From Taenia hydatigena (Eukaryota > Platyhelminthes > Cestoda > Cyclophyllidea > Taeniidae): a stretch of DNA of 64,000 bases. Both the position numbers and the translations under genes were made by a program. Below are positions 51,001 to 64,000 of the stretch, in pieces (within the stretch, counting starts at the first letter, position 1; each line of letters begins with the position of its first letter). A model generated the notes under the pieces. It did no database searches and was not told the origin of the DNA. It worked only from the letters and a program-made list of their open reading frames with translations. The stretch is from NCBI GenBank assembly GCA_036345935.2, contig JADWOT020000003.1, positions 22,338,509-22,402,508 of the forward strand, given 5' to 3'.

Positions 51001-54000
51001 TAAGCAAAGGAGCTTGATGAATAAGTACTGCCTTTGACGGGATGATGGTCTACAGCAAAGTTGGTTGGCGTAACGACTGCTCCTCATCAGTCTTCCAGAA
51101 CATTAACTGTGTAGGGTTGAAATGTGTCAAATATGGATATTCAGTCCTTACGAACCCTCCTCCCACATGTAAACGAAATGCGCAGACTTTGATATTTTGT
51201 GCTGCGTCGAGGTACTTTGAGTTGGGTTGGGTTCGGCATTACTGTGCCTTACTTGCTGTACTGGGAGGGACTGCAATGCACTGCACGTGACTGATTCAGA
51301 CTGGTTTCGATGAACCCTCGCTGCTTGTGCCCAATGCTTGTCTGTAAGGAGCAGACTTGCTACTTATCACTGTGTAGTAGCGATGATGGTGGTAGTTGCT
51401 TAGCGTTGTGAAAGCTGGTCGAATGAGCACCTCAACAACTTGCAACAGATGTGTGCACTTGCGATCTCTCGCTTGACCTTGCATTGACTAGTGGCATTAT
51501 TCTCGTCTCAGTTCGAACATCATGCACAGATGTGATGAAAAAACTAAAATATTAGTTATTGTCTAGTTATTCACTTAGGGCAAGGCTTTGAATGAAGTAA
51601 TGCTTTCTTTGTGGTGCCAAAAATGGATTCAAGTTGGAACAATCATTCGTAATTTACGCTAATGCTTGATGAATATTACAGAATTTGTGATAGTGTGTGG
51701 GGACTTAAGCTGCTCTTAACAGCGTGTAATCACCAGAATCCAAATCAGCCTCTCTACACCAATGGTTACTCCTCCCAACAAGTAAAATCGCATGCAATTA
51801 TCGTAAAGACTTCGAACACTTTCGCATAAAAGTAGTAGCAGGCATGTTTTGACAAGGTGAACTTGTGCAAACATACCATTGTACTGAAAAAGGTGATTGT
51901 TTGATTACAACTTGTTAGTTGAAAAAACATTGGTCGTGTTGTGAGAGCAGACAGGAGAAGTAAAATTGGTGCATACCTTCATTTTGTCGTTTGTGCTAAT
52001 CAGAAACTTCACGTATGGAATGGGATGGTGGACAATGAGCCAACTCAACGTTTGAGATTTCGGCAGCCTCACTAGAGAAAGGATTGCACAGGATATGACA
52101 ATTATATCCTCGACTACTGTCGTTCCACAATCACTGAGTAGGTTTGACCGTTGCCAAAGATCAAGTGAATTGGGTGTTAAAACATATAACGATCCACACT
52201 CATTGTACGACAACTGTGGCTATCTGGTTTGTAGAGTGCGCCACCTTGTGTCTTTAGTAGGCACTTCCCCTTAATATTTACTGTCGTTTCGCAACACCAA
52301 CTCGCACTGAAAGAGGACTTGCCACTTGTCTACTCTCACGTGGTGGGGGCATTCGCAAGTGAGGCTCATACCTTACGTTCGCACTCCACTTATTATCTGA
52401 TCTGTCCCAAACACCCAATGCTATTGAAAGTCTGCATTCCTCATTGTTCCCCGGATAGCTAGGGCGGCAGCGACTCACAGCAGAAGAGGTAAGGAAGCCG
52501 CGTCGACACTGCGCGTAGATAATCGGAACCTCAACGTATCGCTAGAATTACCGAAATGTGAACTTGTTGATCAGAATGAATGCATGCTGAGGCATTAGCC
52601 CTTCCATACTAACCGATGGATTCGATTGGTTTGGAAGTGGCCCTACAAACAGACAATGACACATAGAATGCTCCGAATGAAAAACACCAATCTGCCCGGA
52701 ACAATGCATAGTCTGTCAATGCCCACGACTTTGTTCATGCAGGCGATAAGCTCTTGATCGCTCAAAAATCACCCGTCTTGGGGTGGTTATTGACGAAAGG
52801 CAGTGACCATGGGGTATGCTGATGATGACTGTTGAAAAAGGGAAGGTGTAGAATTGTGTAAGGGAACAATAGTTACTCGGAAAAGGAGTGTCCACCACTC
52901 TTTTGTATGCTTATTTCTGTTAATATTCGACTACACTTTTACATAATTCATTGCGCCATACATGCGCAAATTCGATGCAAACGTGTTCAGTGGGACCAGA
53001 AGGATGTCAGCAGCAATGGGATTGTATGCTTATCAAGAACTGCAGGTTCTACGTAGTGGAATTTTTAATCAAGGCTAACACCGTTATGCTGAATTGGTAG
53101 AAAATGAAAGTTGCAGGGCAGTAATGAATAATGCGAACTGCAAGCATTAGCTTGAATGATAATGCGTGGGAACTCTCGCAGATGGATAACCACGAATGGA
53201 TAAACCTAAGCCAATGGCATTCTGAGATTTGATGGCATTATAGTTTCCACGGTGCGAAAGGCACGACTAGCTTGTTGGCAGTCATTTAAGTTAGAAGTTT
53301 GCTATCTAGACAATTTAGGTGTAAAGAGACCTGGTGATGCTGCGAACTGTAGCAAACTGCCCGTGTTGAATGCGTGTGTGCGTGTAGTCTAGAGCACAGA
53401 ACAGACGTCTGGATGAAACCGACCAGCTGTCAGCTTATCAATCGTATCCCAACCAATCTCCTCAATGTACCTTTCTTGACAAAGCAGTTTTGTCAAGTGG
53501 ATACAACCACTGCATTTTTGAGCGAAAAAGGCTTCTCCCATCCCTGTTCCATACATTGAGAGACAATACCAAATGGTGCGGATTTTAACCGCTTCAACCC
53601 TCGGTAAATAAGTGAGTGCGCAAGCGAATTAGGTAACGACTTAAAAAACAAATTATTGAACCAATTTGTGAAGAAATTATGTTACAGTGACAAATATCTA
53701 GTCTATTTGTGAAGTATGCCTCATCGGGATAACCGGCATGTAACTCACAATTTTCTCTTCCAAATCTTGATTTGAGAAATCGTTAAAATAAGTATGATTT
53801 GCAAATATTTTATACTTGACTCTCGACATTAAAGAAGAGTTCTAAATCTTTGTTTTACCGTTTGAGCGACCTCAAGAAAGTGACGAGCAGCTTTATCTAG
53901 ACATTATTTAACCGAATGTATATGATACTCCTGCCGGTGTCAGTGGTGCATGCTTTACGTCGACTCGTTTCCTCCCTTCTTTCATTGTTTGTACATCCTC

Positions 54001-57000
54001 ACACCTCGGCAACGACAAAGCAGTTGTGAGACTTTCGTTATGTGGGAGAGCATTCCCAGATAACACCATCAGCAGTCCAATGTCAAATGGAAAAGTCGAC
54101 TCCACGGCTATGTCGTGACTTTATCGGTCTAGTCAATGTCCTCTCTTTAATGGTCTTGATGGGTGTTTATTCAACGTAGTCGGAGGTGATATTCGTGACC
54201 ACCGAGACGTAATCCAAAAGGCTGTAAGTGCAGAGGCATGCCTTGGCTTCACGAAGCCTACCAAAGACGTCGGCTACAAACGCTGGGCAAAAGTCGTGCC
54301 TGAATTTGCAGCGGTTTTATTATGTTAGTTTCAAAAGCGCCATTACGCGCTTTTCTTGATTTCTGATGAACACAACGCAAAACTTCCATGAAGTGAACAA
54401 ACATATCGAAAGGAAAACCACTTGCCGGTATATGACTGACATCTAGCAGAGGAATTTTAAGGTTGTTTTTCCAATCTTTATAGGCTTGTTAGTAAAAAAT
54501 TGAATCATGTTAAATCCTAATGCTCGGAGTAAGTACTGCCTAATTTATTTGGTTATGTCAGATGTTAGGCACCCTTATAAAGTGTTTCTGAAAAATTTAC
54601 TGAATTCAGCCTAAAGTTTTAGTGTAAAAAACTTGAGACAATGCAACAAAGTTAATAAAAAGCTTTGCAGTCTGAGTGGTCATTTTCCGCCTCAAACCGA
54701 TTGTTTTTACGAAGAGGAGATCACATCTTGAACGCAAACATGGTGTTTATTGCTTTGTAACAACTGTGCTTCTTTTTCGTAAGGCTTTCGAACTCTCGAT
54801 CTTTAAACTTCTGCCTATACAATAAACAATAAAGTAATTTGGAATAGCAGTGCCAATCGCTATGGAGCGTGAGTTGATATGACGCTTCCTTATGAATGGG
54901 TTTAGGTGGGTTCAACAGCTCGCACCAAGTAGACATAGGAAAAGTGGCTTGATGACTAAGATAAATATGGGAAAAAAGACGAATTTTTAAACCGAATCTA
55001 CTAAGCTAGTTAGGAGTGGGTCAGTTTTTGGTAAAAATTTAAATAGACTAACTTTTGGCTTTTTGTCTCGCATCACTAATCGGCCATGGGCTCCGCGTTT
55101 AAAGCATTATCTGGCATATCTGTAGATAGCTTGTTAAAAAGTGGCAAAATTAGAAAGCAGCCATGTTTATTTACTCAAACTGCTTTGGGTTTCAAGATAA
55201 GAAATTGTAAAGTGTGGACTTACTTATCTAATGGGCCTGTTTTACGCCTCGCGAATTGTACTGCGGACGTAGGCTGTGGCATTATGATGTGGCCTTAGCA
55301 CCGTTCGCCTTGGACCAACTGAGGAAGGTGGCGAGTGCATGAACACTGATGCCGTTCAAACGGATGCCAATAAGTTTGAAGGATCATGTTCTTCAAGGAA
55401 TTATCGACTGTGGATGACGTAATCAGGCTTGATTCCCCTGGTAAGTTTGATCAGAGACAACTTAAATTCTCTCACACATTTCATGTTTTGTCTAATGCCA
55501 ATGCAATCGCCTTTTTAAAAAGTTTTGCTATTATCTGAGCAAGCATTTCGACGATGGTCATGAAAATATGTAAGTTAATTCCAGCCTCTCGCCTTAAATA
55601 CCCTGGAATCACCCTGGCTAGTAATACTGCACCTGCACCAGACAATTTTCGCCCCTGTTGTATGCATTCGAATAAATGGGCAAATCTGCATGCAAAATAT
55701 GTCATTATCCTCTTGCTTTTGTCATCCGCAGGCGCACATTATACATTCTATGCACTTAGTTCATGTTATGCCGATTATTCCATGCAATTCTCGCTCCTGT
55801 TGGGTGATTACAACGTGCATTCAGACGATACCTTTAGTGCTAGTCAAAAGCCAATCATTCCGGTAGCACTACGCGAGAGTGCTATCACTCGTGAGCTCTG
55901 AGACCAGTGCCGCGCCACAGCAAGCGCACACATACGCGGTCTGCGGCAGTTCTGATGGCACCGTTGGTACGTAAGATAACTTTGGTGCTTACGCATTGGC
56001 TATCGACGCACCGTAAAACAATTTCTTTTAGAGCGGCTTTCCACTACAAATTCCTTAGTACAGACTCGAAGCATCCCGAATCGCTGTATTTTGACTGCAC
56101 TCATCTCTTGGTCTTGGCAGTGATTAGGGTACACTTTTTGATGCAAATTGCTTATGTGTTGTACAACAAATAAAAATTTAAGGTATTTCGTCACAGCAAA
56201 AATAATGTAACATATAAACATTTAAAAGTGGCTCGAGAGATATCTGCAAAATAATAAGTTGTTTTGAATTAGCATTTGCTTAGTTTTTCATTTTAGTGCC
56301 CTCTAGACTCGGGTCATGGTGGCGGGCAGCTTCCTCTTGGCAGGGAAGTGTAGGAAACATGACCTGAAGCAAATGATAACTTATTCTGGTTTCACTGTAT
56401 AAAAGTGCATGTTTGTGGCAATCCTTATCGTGAAGGCCTATTTCGTTCCTACAGTTGTGTGCATCTGCGCATGGGAATGATGGGATAAGGAAGAATTTAT
56501 GCAGAAACACGTGCTGCCAAATGAAAGGCAAGAAGATGCACAGCACATTCATGATCTATAGGGTTTCCAGCCAATTTCGAAAGTGTTTATTGAATATAGA
56601 GACAATGCGAATTGGATGAAAACTAACCATTTGCAAAATCCTGTTTGGTGACTTGGACCTGGATCTACATTTTGCTCGATTTGATATTTTCGCAGACTCA
56701 TTCCCCGATCTCTAATCCTCATCAATTACAAAAGGAACAAGATTAAAAGGGTATGTAAGTAAAACCATTTTCGAGCTGTAAAAATATAAAAATTGATCAC
56801 TATAGTAATTGTAAGCCTACTTGGTTATTTAATCTCCTTATGGCTGGTTAATTAATGTGGTAATTTTGGGAAATCTAACTAAATATAGCACTGTAGTGAG
56901 GTAGTTTCTGCTTAATTACATTGAGTACCTTGCGGATACATGATTCTTGCCAGGCTGCGACCTAAATCGTGACCCTCGGCAAACGTTCCACCATTAGCTA

Positions 57001-59750
57001 CTGACACTGCCGCAAAAGGATCCTGTCCAAATGGGATCGGTTTGCAGAGAAGATGACATTCAGAAGTGGTAGAACGAAACTACTGTATAATCACCATCAT
57101 TGAGGTGGACAGCATGACCTCCATTGTGCCACTTCATTAAGTGCCCGTAAGTACTGTCTCTCGGCTGGTCACAGGTTACAGAACTGAAGTTCAGGGACGG
57201 AGGCTTAAAAGACGACCTTGGCGAAAAATATGAAAGCAATTGATTGACTATTGTAAGGCTATTTGCTGAATGAACTCATCAATGCTCAAATACAATCTAG
57301 CACAGTGCCTAATCACATTATTAGTGTTTTTTTGCTCCAAGGTTTCGGTGCTTTCATTTTAGGTTTGTGGTTTTCCTATAATTTGTCATCTCAAAAGCAA
57401 TGCGCCTTATCCGATTTGATGTTTGCCAACAGCTTTCTGAAAGAGTCGCCATTGTGTTTTAAATGTTCCGATGAGGCAACTCCTGTTTGACCTACTCACT
57501 GAACAGATCACAAAGCCACATAGCGTTGGAGAGCGCAAAGTGCTAGATCGCAACATAATATAAGGCGAGGTAAGGTAGGATGGGGCAACATAGGGTGGCA
57601 ATAACAGCACAACTAAGCTACTATGGGTGCCTTAAAAAAGTCTGCATTGGAAATGTTTTACGAGCCATCTAAACAGGTAGCAATGCAGGCATTCTGACTT
57701 GCAACCGCGTGTTGAAAAAGCTGTGTGCCTTAATAAGTAGGCATTGTGCCACACAAAACAGACCGTAGAATGATTTAATTAATGCATTTGTTGTTATTTC
57801 AAGTGGCGTCGGCGGTAATAGACCGATAGAAATCACAACAGAAGGAGTGGTGAGGCCACATCAGCTGGTTGGTAAATGCTGTCGGAAAATGAGGTGAATG
57901 GGGTGGCGTGTGCATGAGGATTTGCTGAAAGGCACGTGTTAAATCCGTGCATCAAGAAACTGCTTTAAACTGCAGACAGAAAAGGAAGGAACTTGAAAAC
58001 CATAGATATGAGTGGTCAAACGGCATAAACAAGGCTGAATGGAATTGCTCGTATTAAGAATTTGCAATGGTGTCGGGTTTGGCTGCATGTTTCATAAAGA
58101 AGTGATTAGCAGACAAAAATTGCTTTACTGAGCATCCTGCAGTCTATGGTAAAGCCCTTTAGGACCCCATGTTTTCCCATACACATCCAAAACCGTGCTT
58201 CACTCCCTTGCAATATATCTTAGACAATCTGATAGCTACGGCCATAGCCCTGATCCTAAACACATGCCCAACTCTTACCAAACAAACGCCGAATGCAATT
58301 TTCGCAAACGCACGCACTGCCCAACTATTAGTTTAAATGGTATGCCGAGTTTCATCTTAATTGGCTAATTTCTACGAAACGCAAAGCATTAGCCTGCGTA
58401 AATTGTGCAATACCTTCTTTCAGAGGTAGCTTTCCGACGTCAACGTGTTTATTTTAATAAGGTGGAATCACGTTTTAATATATTTCTGCCAACAGCATAT
58501 CATGAAGTCATGTTGGTGGGGGTATAAAGGAGCTAATGGTGTGCGTGGCATCATGGTTACACCGTTTAGCACGTACGTGCGTCTAGCAATGTTTTGATTC
58601 CGATTTAGAGACAAAAAATTCTTTTGCCTCATTACGAATTATTGTGTGCTGTTTGGCTTGCATCTTTGGTAAACCTAGGCAATTAATCAAATGGTTTTCT
58701 TACCGATCAATCCGACGAATGTAACGCAAGGGCAACGTCAAATCCATCTAGAAAGTCTAGGTTCCAAGAACTTGTCAGAAACAATAAAATGAAACAGTTT
58801 TCAAGTGAAGATTACACGATGTGGATGGGGCTCCTACATTAAGCAGCGAGAAGCTCCGCCACGCGGTCATTAAAAGCGTGCATGATCAAGATTACCTACA
58901 ATCTGCGTTCCCATGAGCGTGTGCCAATGAGTGTCACGATCAGATGCCATGCCTTCTAATCCTTTTTATATCCATCATCCTCCGGTTACAAAGAGAACTT
59001 GCATAAGTCTCCATTAATACACTCAAGACTCATTTTCCCCATAAAAATCCTCGAATGGCAGTACGTTGGATCTGAACGGTGGAAATTTGGCCCCCAAAAA
59101 GGCCTCACAAGTAAATTAAGCTGCATCATTAAAAAGCAGCGATTTGATTTTCAAATTTTCTCTGCGATGTAAAAGATGATTTTCAGATCCTAGCGTTAAT
59201 TTAAGCAAGAATCTCGGTCTCACCATTTAACTCAGTGAAAAAAACCAGTCTCAACTTTCTGCCATTTAGTCAGTCACTAATTAAACCAAGAAATAATCAC
59301 TCAACAAATCAGACAGTTAAGGACCATTTTTAGCGAGATGTCTTGCGTTCTTAACAAATTGATTGCAGAAACCCTACTAATGATGGGAGCTGACACATCA
59401 TCAATGTTGTGCATTTCTGTGCAAGCTTTGTGACGGACAGAACAGGCGTTTGAAATGCGCTTTTCCATCGTCCAAAAATCAGCATCATTTGTAATCCATT
59501 AACAACATTTAGCACCACCTGTCAACGCAGTGGCAGGAAGCAGATGCAAGTACAATTTGGTTCAAAGCGGATACGACTGCTTTCGTCGCTTTGCTATTTG
59601 TCGCGAGACAGCACTCCTTCTCTTCATGCATTTAGGCTACCAACTTCGGTGAGTTGGAATAATGTGCAAAACTGCGCAATCAAATTAACAAGTGAATAAT
59701 CGAACTGTAGTGGGTGGGTACTTGGTGAAGAATGTGTTCCGCATTCACAT
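48100..59750. other. long stretch without a recognised gene
   Basis: Many short overlapping ORFs on both strands, none longer than about 120 codons and none with a domain that I recognise. Plus 55554-55901 has a hydrophobic patch but overlaps an antisense ORF of similar quality. Plus 57263-57490 has one possible membrane span (FGAFILGLWF) but no partner exon. Around 57.54-57.87 kb the sequence resembles the non-coding stretches at 41.7-42.1 and 45.8-46.2 kb. Confidence 0.35.
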
Positions 59751-59780
59751 TCATGCACCATGGTAATAGTCAAGCCAACC

Positions 59781-59851
59781 CCTTCCCCATGGGCATTCCT
59801 TTGTAAGCATCCACTGGCAGATCATCAGCAATGGTGGAAGGTTCTGGCTTG
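59781..59851 (-). pseudogene. broken signal-peptide exon, third family unit
   Basis: The minus strand reads NLLPLLMICQWMLTKECPWG in the frame aligned to the intact signal exon (LFLALLMICCCIVTKTYP). A stretch of more than 20 nt around ATTGCTGATGATCTGC is nearly identical between the two. There is no in-frame ATG close upstream (a TGA intervenes), and the acidic tail and splice donor are lost. Confidence 0.42.
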
Positions 59852-60987
59852 CATTTTGTGTCCCGCATCATTACATTTGAGACCTTTGATCCGTCACTTT
59901 TGCACCCTTCCTTGCCTTCTATATATACAACAGCCCACCCAAGGACTTGGTCTATGCGACACATTCACGTACTGGCAGTGATTAAGTAGTAGTTGAATAT
60001 GCCTTCTGTTACTCAAAAAATTGTTTTTATTTTCACTGATTTTTTATTGTAATGCTCGAATGAGTCTTAAATTGCCGCATTCTCCTGTGTTTCATGTGAT
60101 TTAATCGCATGCATTCGTGAGATGTACTAGTTAATCAAACTACCGTCAGATGACCTATTTGCATTGCTTCGAAATACCTGTCTTATGATCATGTCTATGG
60201 TTTTGTCAACGGAGTGAAGAATCGTCCGCACATGGAACCGCATGAGTTGTTTTTTATGTTCATTCAGTAAGTTAGATGAGAGAGGAGAAATTGATTAAGC
60301 ACCTACTTACTTCCCGCATTTTTGCAGTCAATTCTTTTGTCATTTACTCTTACGGCAATGTGTTTGATGGAAATGTAATGTCTTCCTCGGAGCAGTTTCC
60401 AAAACCTTATGGTAGTCCTGGTTTCAAGAGGTTCAGTCTCTTATGAAAGATAAGGGAAACATTGCCGTTATACTTGATACACGAAGACCACTCGTGCTTT
60501 CGCATCCTTTTAAGTTGTCTTGCGATTACACTAGTGTCGATTAGTTTGCGACTAATTACATTTCTTAAGAGGCCAAAGGAATAGAGGACGAAGGCGGTAA
60601 TCCATGCGATTTATTGACGGACGTACACAGATAACTGTTGGTTACCTCGGCGTGGTCAGGGTAGTGCCCATGGCGCTACGTTCCGAAGCAAAGGAAGTAA
60701 GTCATGGGAAGTAAAATTGCCTAAACACCAACGTGCATTGTCTGTGCGTGTTCGAGACGTTGGCCATTCTCCGATGATATTCCGATTATAGATCACTTCA
60801 CATAAGCGTACAGCTTAAGGATCTGAAAAAAGGGTGAAATAAAATGCTCTTGAAAATAGCCATAGATGAGCTGTGAATCCAAAATGAGTTGCCTAGTTAG
60901 CAACACCTCCTGGGTATCACAGCTGCTTTGTCATTGCTAAGGTGTAAAGTTGTGACACAAATAGAGTGTTTCGATTGGTTGTTGCAG

Positions 60988-63243
60988 GAAAATGAGCCGA
61001 TGTAAAGCACGAGTGGCAAGAGTGCAAGATTCATCCGCATTTATTCAAGCAATGTTTAAATTTAGGCGGCACTGTGGGTTACCAAGGTCGTCCAAACAAT
61101 CAAGGGAATGCCACTGCAAAGGTGAGACTGCAAAACCTCCCCCCATCACCGATGAGTGTGTGTTGGATAATCACGATAAATACCCATTTAACTCATCCAA
61201 TTTAGAGTTTGCGCAGGAGAAAGGTGAGGTACATTCTGATTATTTTAATACACCATGACGCACAAATGCAATGGGTTAATGTAAAGATGATTTGTTTTAT
61301 TTCCAAAGCGATTTCCATTTAAGTAATTCATTTGTTAATTCATTTTTCATTTGCCTACATTTTGAGGATTGAAGTAATTAAAATGTATGAGTAGGAATTG
61401 TAGTACGTTGCAGTAAATATTGCAGAGGCAAGAATGGTCCTATCGCCTTCACACTTTATAAAAATGGTTTGCCAAGGAATGGCACTACGAGGGATGAGTG
61501 TAAGTATTATTGATGGTTAAGTAACTGATAGGCTTCATTCAAATGTCTATCCTGTATGGTGTGCTGCTCACACACTACCACAAAGCACTAGTGACGTTTT
61601 GTAGCTTGCGGCATCGTCAAGTGTCTTTGCACCAAATCGTTAAGAATACTGCGTGCCTTAACAACAAATGCAAGTGGCTGCCTAATTTGTTACTGATTAC
61701 TATCAAGCAATTCTCACCTTTTGCATCGTGGAAAAGGCAATGCGACCAACTCGCTGCACGTCACTGGCTGCATTTAATCTAAATTTTAGGCTCATTTGAA
61801 CGCCAAGTTCCCATGTTTTCAGTTTAGCAGTAGGTTATTCAAGCCTTGTCTCAGGCAAAAATGAGTCTTAAATGCGTCAATGAAAAATTATGCGCAGCTC
61901 TTAGTCAGTCATTGCGACACTCGTAGTGGACAAGATGGTACACCCATGCGTCCCAGTGAGGTGCTTTTGAAACTGCCTACTTCCAATGACTAAGTGAGAT
62001 TCGGTGATGCAGTTCCATAAAATGAAGTCTCCTTCAGTAAATACATTTATGCATGCACAACCGCCAAATTTGAGACAGGATACTCGAATTCGGGTCATCA
62101 GCACTATCAGCAGCGCAGCTGTTAATCCATGCAAATTGAAGAACACAAAGACTTGAGGGATCAGGCAGAAGAATTCCCCACATCTGACCTTGACTCATGA
62201 GCACGCTGTATGATGCGTCGCGTACGCCGCATACACTGCGGAAGGCAAATAAACTGTCTCAAATTTATGTGCAACCGCGGTCGACATGCAGAGCTGCTAA
62301 ATGAAGCCGAGAATAAGTCAAGTTTCCCCTCCTAATTGAGTTGACGGATTCATTTGTTCACTGCAAGTCATGACAAAATGAAAATGAAAGATATAATCTT
62401 GACACAGAAAAACCAAGTTTACGTGTTCCAAAAGAGGCCAGCGGAGGGCTACAATGTTATAGGTGCCTAATTTTGTCCATTTGCGCCAAACCAGAATGAT
62501 TCACACCTCAATGCATTGCCTCCGTCTTTAACAAGTGCTTTTGAAATTGGTTGAAATCCCCCAGTTCGTGAATGCGTTGCGTACGCAATGGCTAATCACT
62601 TGAGCGCGATCATTTATGCATACTTTCCTCAGCACTTTACTACCCGTCACACAGATGTAAATTAATAAAAGCAAGTTGTAATTGGCGCCCCTGTTTGGGA
62701 TAACCACAGAAGTCGCTCTCCACGGCACACATAAGGCAGGCACTGCTAATCATTCTATATTCAATTTTTCCGTCTTTTTTCAGCAAAACTCTCCTCCTAC
62801 AATCGCATTGAAGATGATGAAATGATGGAGCTACAATGTGGTAAGAAAGGAACAGAATTGCTTGGTACTCGTCAAAAGTGTAAGAGATCTCTTCTCACTA
62901 CTGTGAAAGATGCATCATCATGTAACCAAGTTTGAGATGAAATACTCGGAATCAAATCCTTGACCGCATCGGTGATGCATCTGCTCTTGCGTACAAATTA
63001 AAGGTCGCAAAGACTTGCGTAATAAGTCTAAAGAGCTTCACTTGGCTCAAGTTTCTGCCAATTGGAGTGACATTCATGCCATACAAACTGCAGGAAAGAT
63101 GATTGCCAGCTCCCTTTTATTCCAACTTTATAATTATATGCTAAGTTCTAAGCTAAAATGTGCTGAAAAGAGGTGCCATTTATTTGCAGACGAATACGCT
63201 GATGCCAAAGATTCACCTTCAATGGAAGACTCTAAGAGATCAT
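60988..63243 (+). CDS. unidentified acidic protein, three phase-compatible exons
   Basis: Three plus-strand exons are supported by splice sites and phase. Exon 60988-61223 (acceptor gttgttgcag, donor gtgagg) is open through SRCKARVARVQDSSAF, KPPPITDECVLDNHDKYPF and LEFAQEKG. Exon 62784-62840 (strong acceptor cgtcttttttcag, donor gtaaga, 57 nt, phase 1-1) reads KLSSYNRIEDDEMMELQC. Exon 63190-63243 (acceptor atttatttgcag, donor gtaagt, 54 nt, phase 1-1) reads EYADAKDSPSMEDSKRS. The joined product is Cys-containing at first and then acidic and Ser-rich, as in a cytoplasmic tail, with no domain I recognise. An in-frame ATG at 60992 could be a start, but the AG just before it makes an internal exon equally likely. 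A further possible exon at 61426-61499 (phase 1 to 0) does not fit the next exon. The gene continues beyond 63243. Confidence 0.42.
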
Positions 63244-64000
63244 GTAAGTGCGTGTTTAGGGTTCATATAAATTAACAGGCAGCAAAGGCTTGATGCGAAA
63301 CGTATCAAAAAATCGTGGTTACAACTAGGTCATGAAAAACGTCTTCCGCAATTTTTAAGGAATGAAATAGTAAGCAAGACGCGTGTGGAGAAAGAATGCA
63401 TAATGTTGAAAAATTGCCTCATAGCACACAAAACCCTTCACAAACGATGTTTTTTAGGAAAATACGTCCAGTCACCACTGCCATCATAGCTAGCTTATGC
63501 TGTTCAATCACATGAAAGTGTCATTCACAATTGCTCTAATTTGAACACCTAGCATGTGCCATGACTAACGAAGACGTCAGACCATGGAACAAAACTACCT
63601 TTCGTCCACTTTCACTAAATCACCTGCAGATAAAAGGCATGCCATCCTTCTTCATTATCACCCACCACAGAGCAGTCACGACTTTGGCATTTATCAACCA
63701 CTAGACCTGTTCTCCACTTCCTTCCATCCAAACGCCATCACCATCCCCACCATCTGCTACATCAAATGCATTCCTTCCACCTACCCATTCGTATGAAACA
63801 TAGCCAAGCAATTTGACCATCAGCCTTCTACCACGCATACGTCACAGCCCTCACATTCACCGCTACAAATGACAGCATCACAATCTGTTTGAAGTGGCTT
63901 GAGTTGTGCAGTTCCGGCAAAACATTTTCACCGCACGCATGTCTGGTGCAAACACACTGATCCAATGCTGGTGTTCACGCCGCTCCATGACACACCACTT
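63244..64000. other. window end, no further exon seen
   Basis: Presumed intron of the plus-strand gene. A C/T-rich tract spans roughly 63600-63790, with no convincing splice-bounded open segment. Confidence 0.3.

Noticed and set aside
55481..55901. Plus ORF of 115 codons and antisense ORF of 74 codons
   Set aside because: Mutually overlapping, no domain, no splice support on either strand.
57263..57490. Plus ORF with one hydrophobic span, tetraspanin-like at first sight
   Set aside because: Only one span, no CCG motif, and no partner exons.
61426..61499. Possible plus-strand exon EARMVLSPSHFIKMVCQGMA between good splice sites
   Set aside because: It ends in phase 0 while the next supported exon needs phase 1, so it cannot be joined without a stop; at best an alternative exon.
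1..64000. Transposons, retroelement genes, CRISPR arrays, tRNA or rRNA genes, prokaryotic operons
   Set aside because: No reverse transcriptase, integrase, transposase, regular short spacer arrays or cloverleaf-like genes were seen by reading; divergent non-coding repeats cannot be excluded without a library search.

Overview
This is a gene-poor, intron-rich metazoan nuclear window. Recognisable protein is found only in short exons bounded by GT..AG splice sites. The clearest gene is a cytoplasmic protein tyrosine kinase, a family restricted to animals and their close relatives. Very short exons beside long introns and a small multi-exon secreted-peptide gene would suit a parasitic flatworm, possibly a tapeworm. 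That assignment is inference; no rRNA, tRNA or mitochondrial marker is present.

Layout. (1) 1-2600: relatively GC-rich, no supported gene. (2) 2600-9100: AT-rich, with a tentative minus-strand train of short, mostly phase-1 exons that may encode an extracellular protein. (3) 9100-11700: nothing recognised. (4) 11854-41230: a large direct tandem duplication (period 13,017 then 13,008 bp; two full units and a partial third). Each unit starts with a minus-strand CSK-like tyrosine kinase of four visible exons; the rest is almost identical non-coding DNA. Just 5' of kinases A and B, on the same strand, lie short exons of a second gene family. (5) 41230-48100: single-copy flank of the third kinase. 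It holds the one copy of that second family with an intact signal peptide (three phase-compatible exons, about 70 residues, dibasic sites), then a broken paralogue. (6) 48100-59750: no convincing gene; a second broken paralogue lies at 59.8 kb. (7) 60988-63243: plus-strand exons of an unidentified acidic protein.

The three kinases are not equivalent. Copy A has Ser in place of the catalytic Asp of HRD but keeps a full C-terminal tail. Copies B and C keep HRD but have an early stop, or an alternative splice donor, in the tail. The left part of B resembles C and the right part is identical to A, as expected if unequal crossing-over inside the kinase gene created B. The short secreted-peptide exons and the kinase lie in the same order and orientation, about 0.4-0.5 kb apart, at A, B and C, so the two appear to have been amplified as a linked pair.
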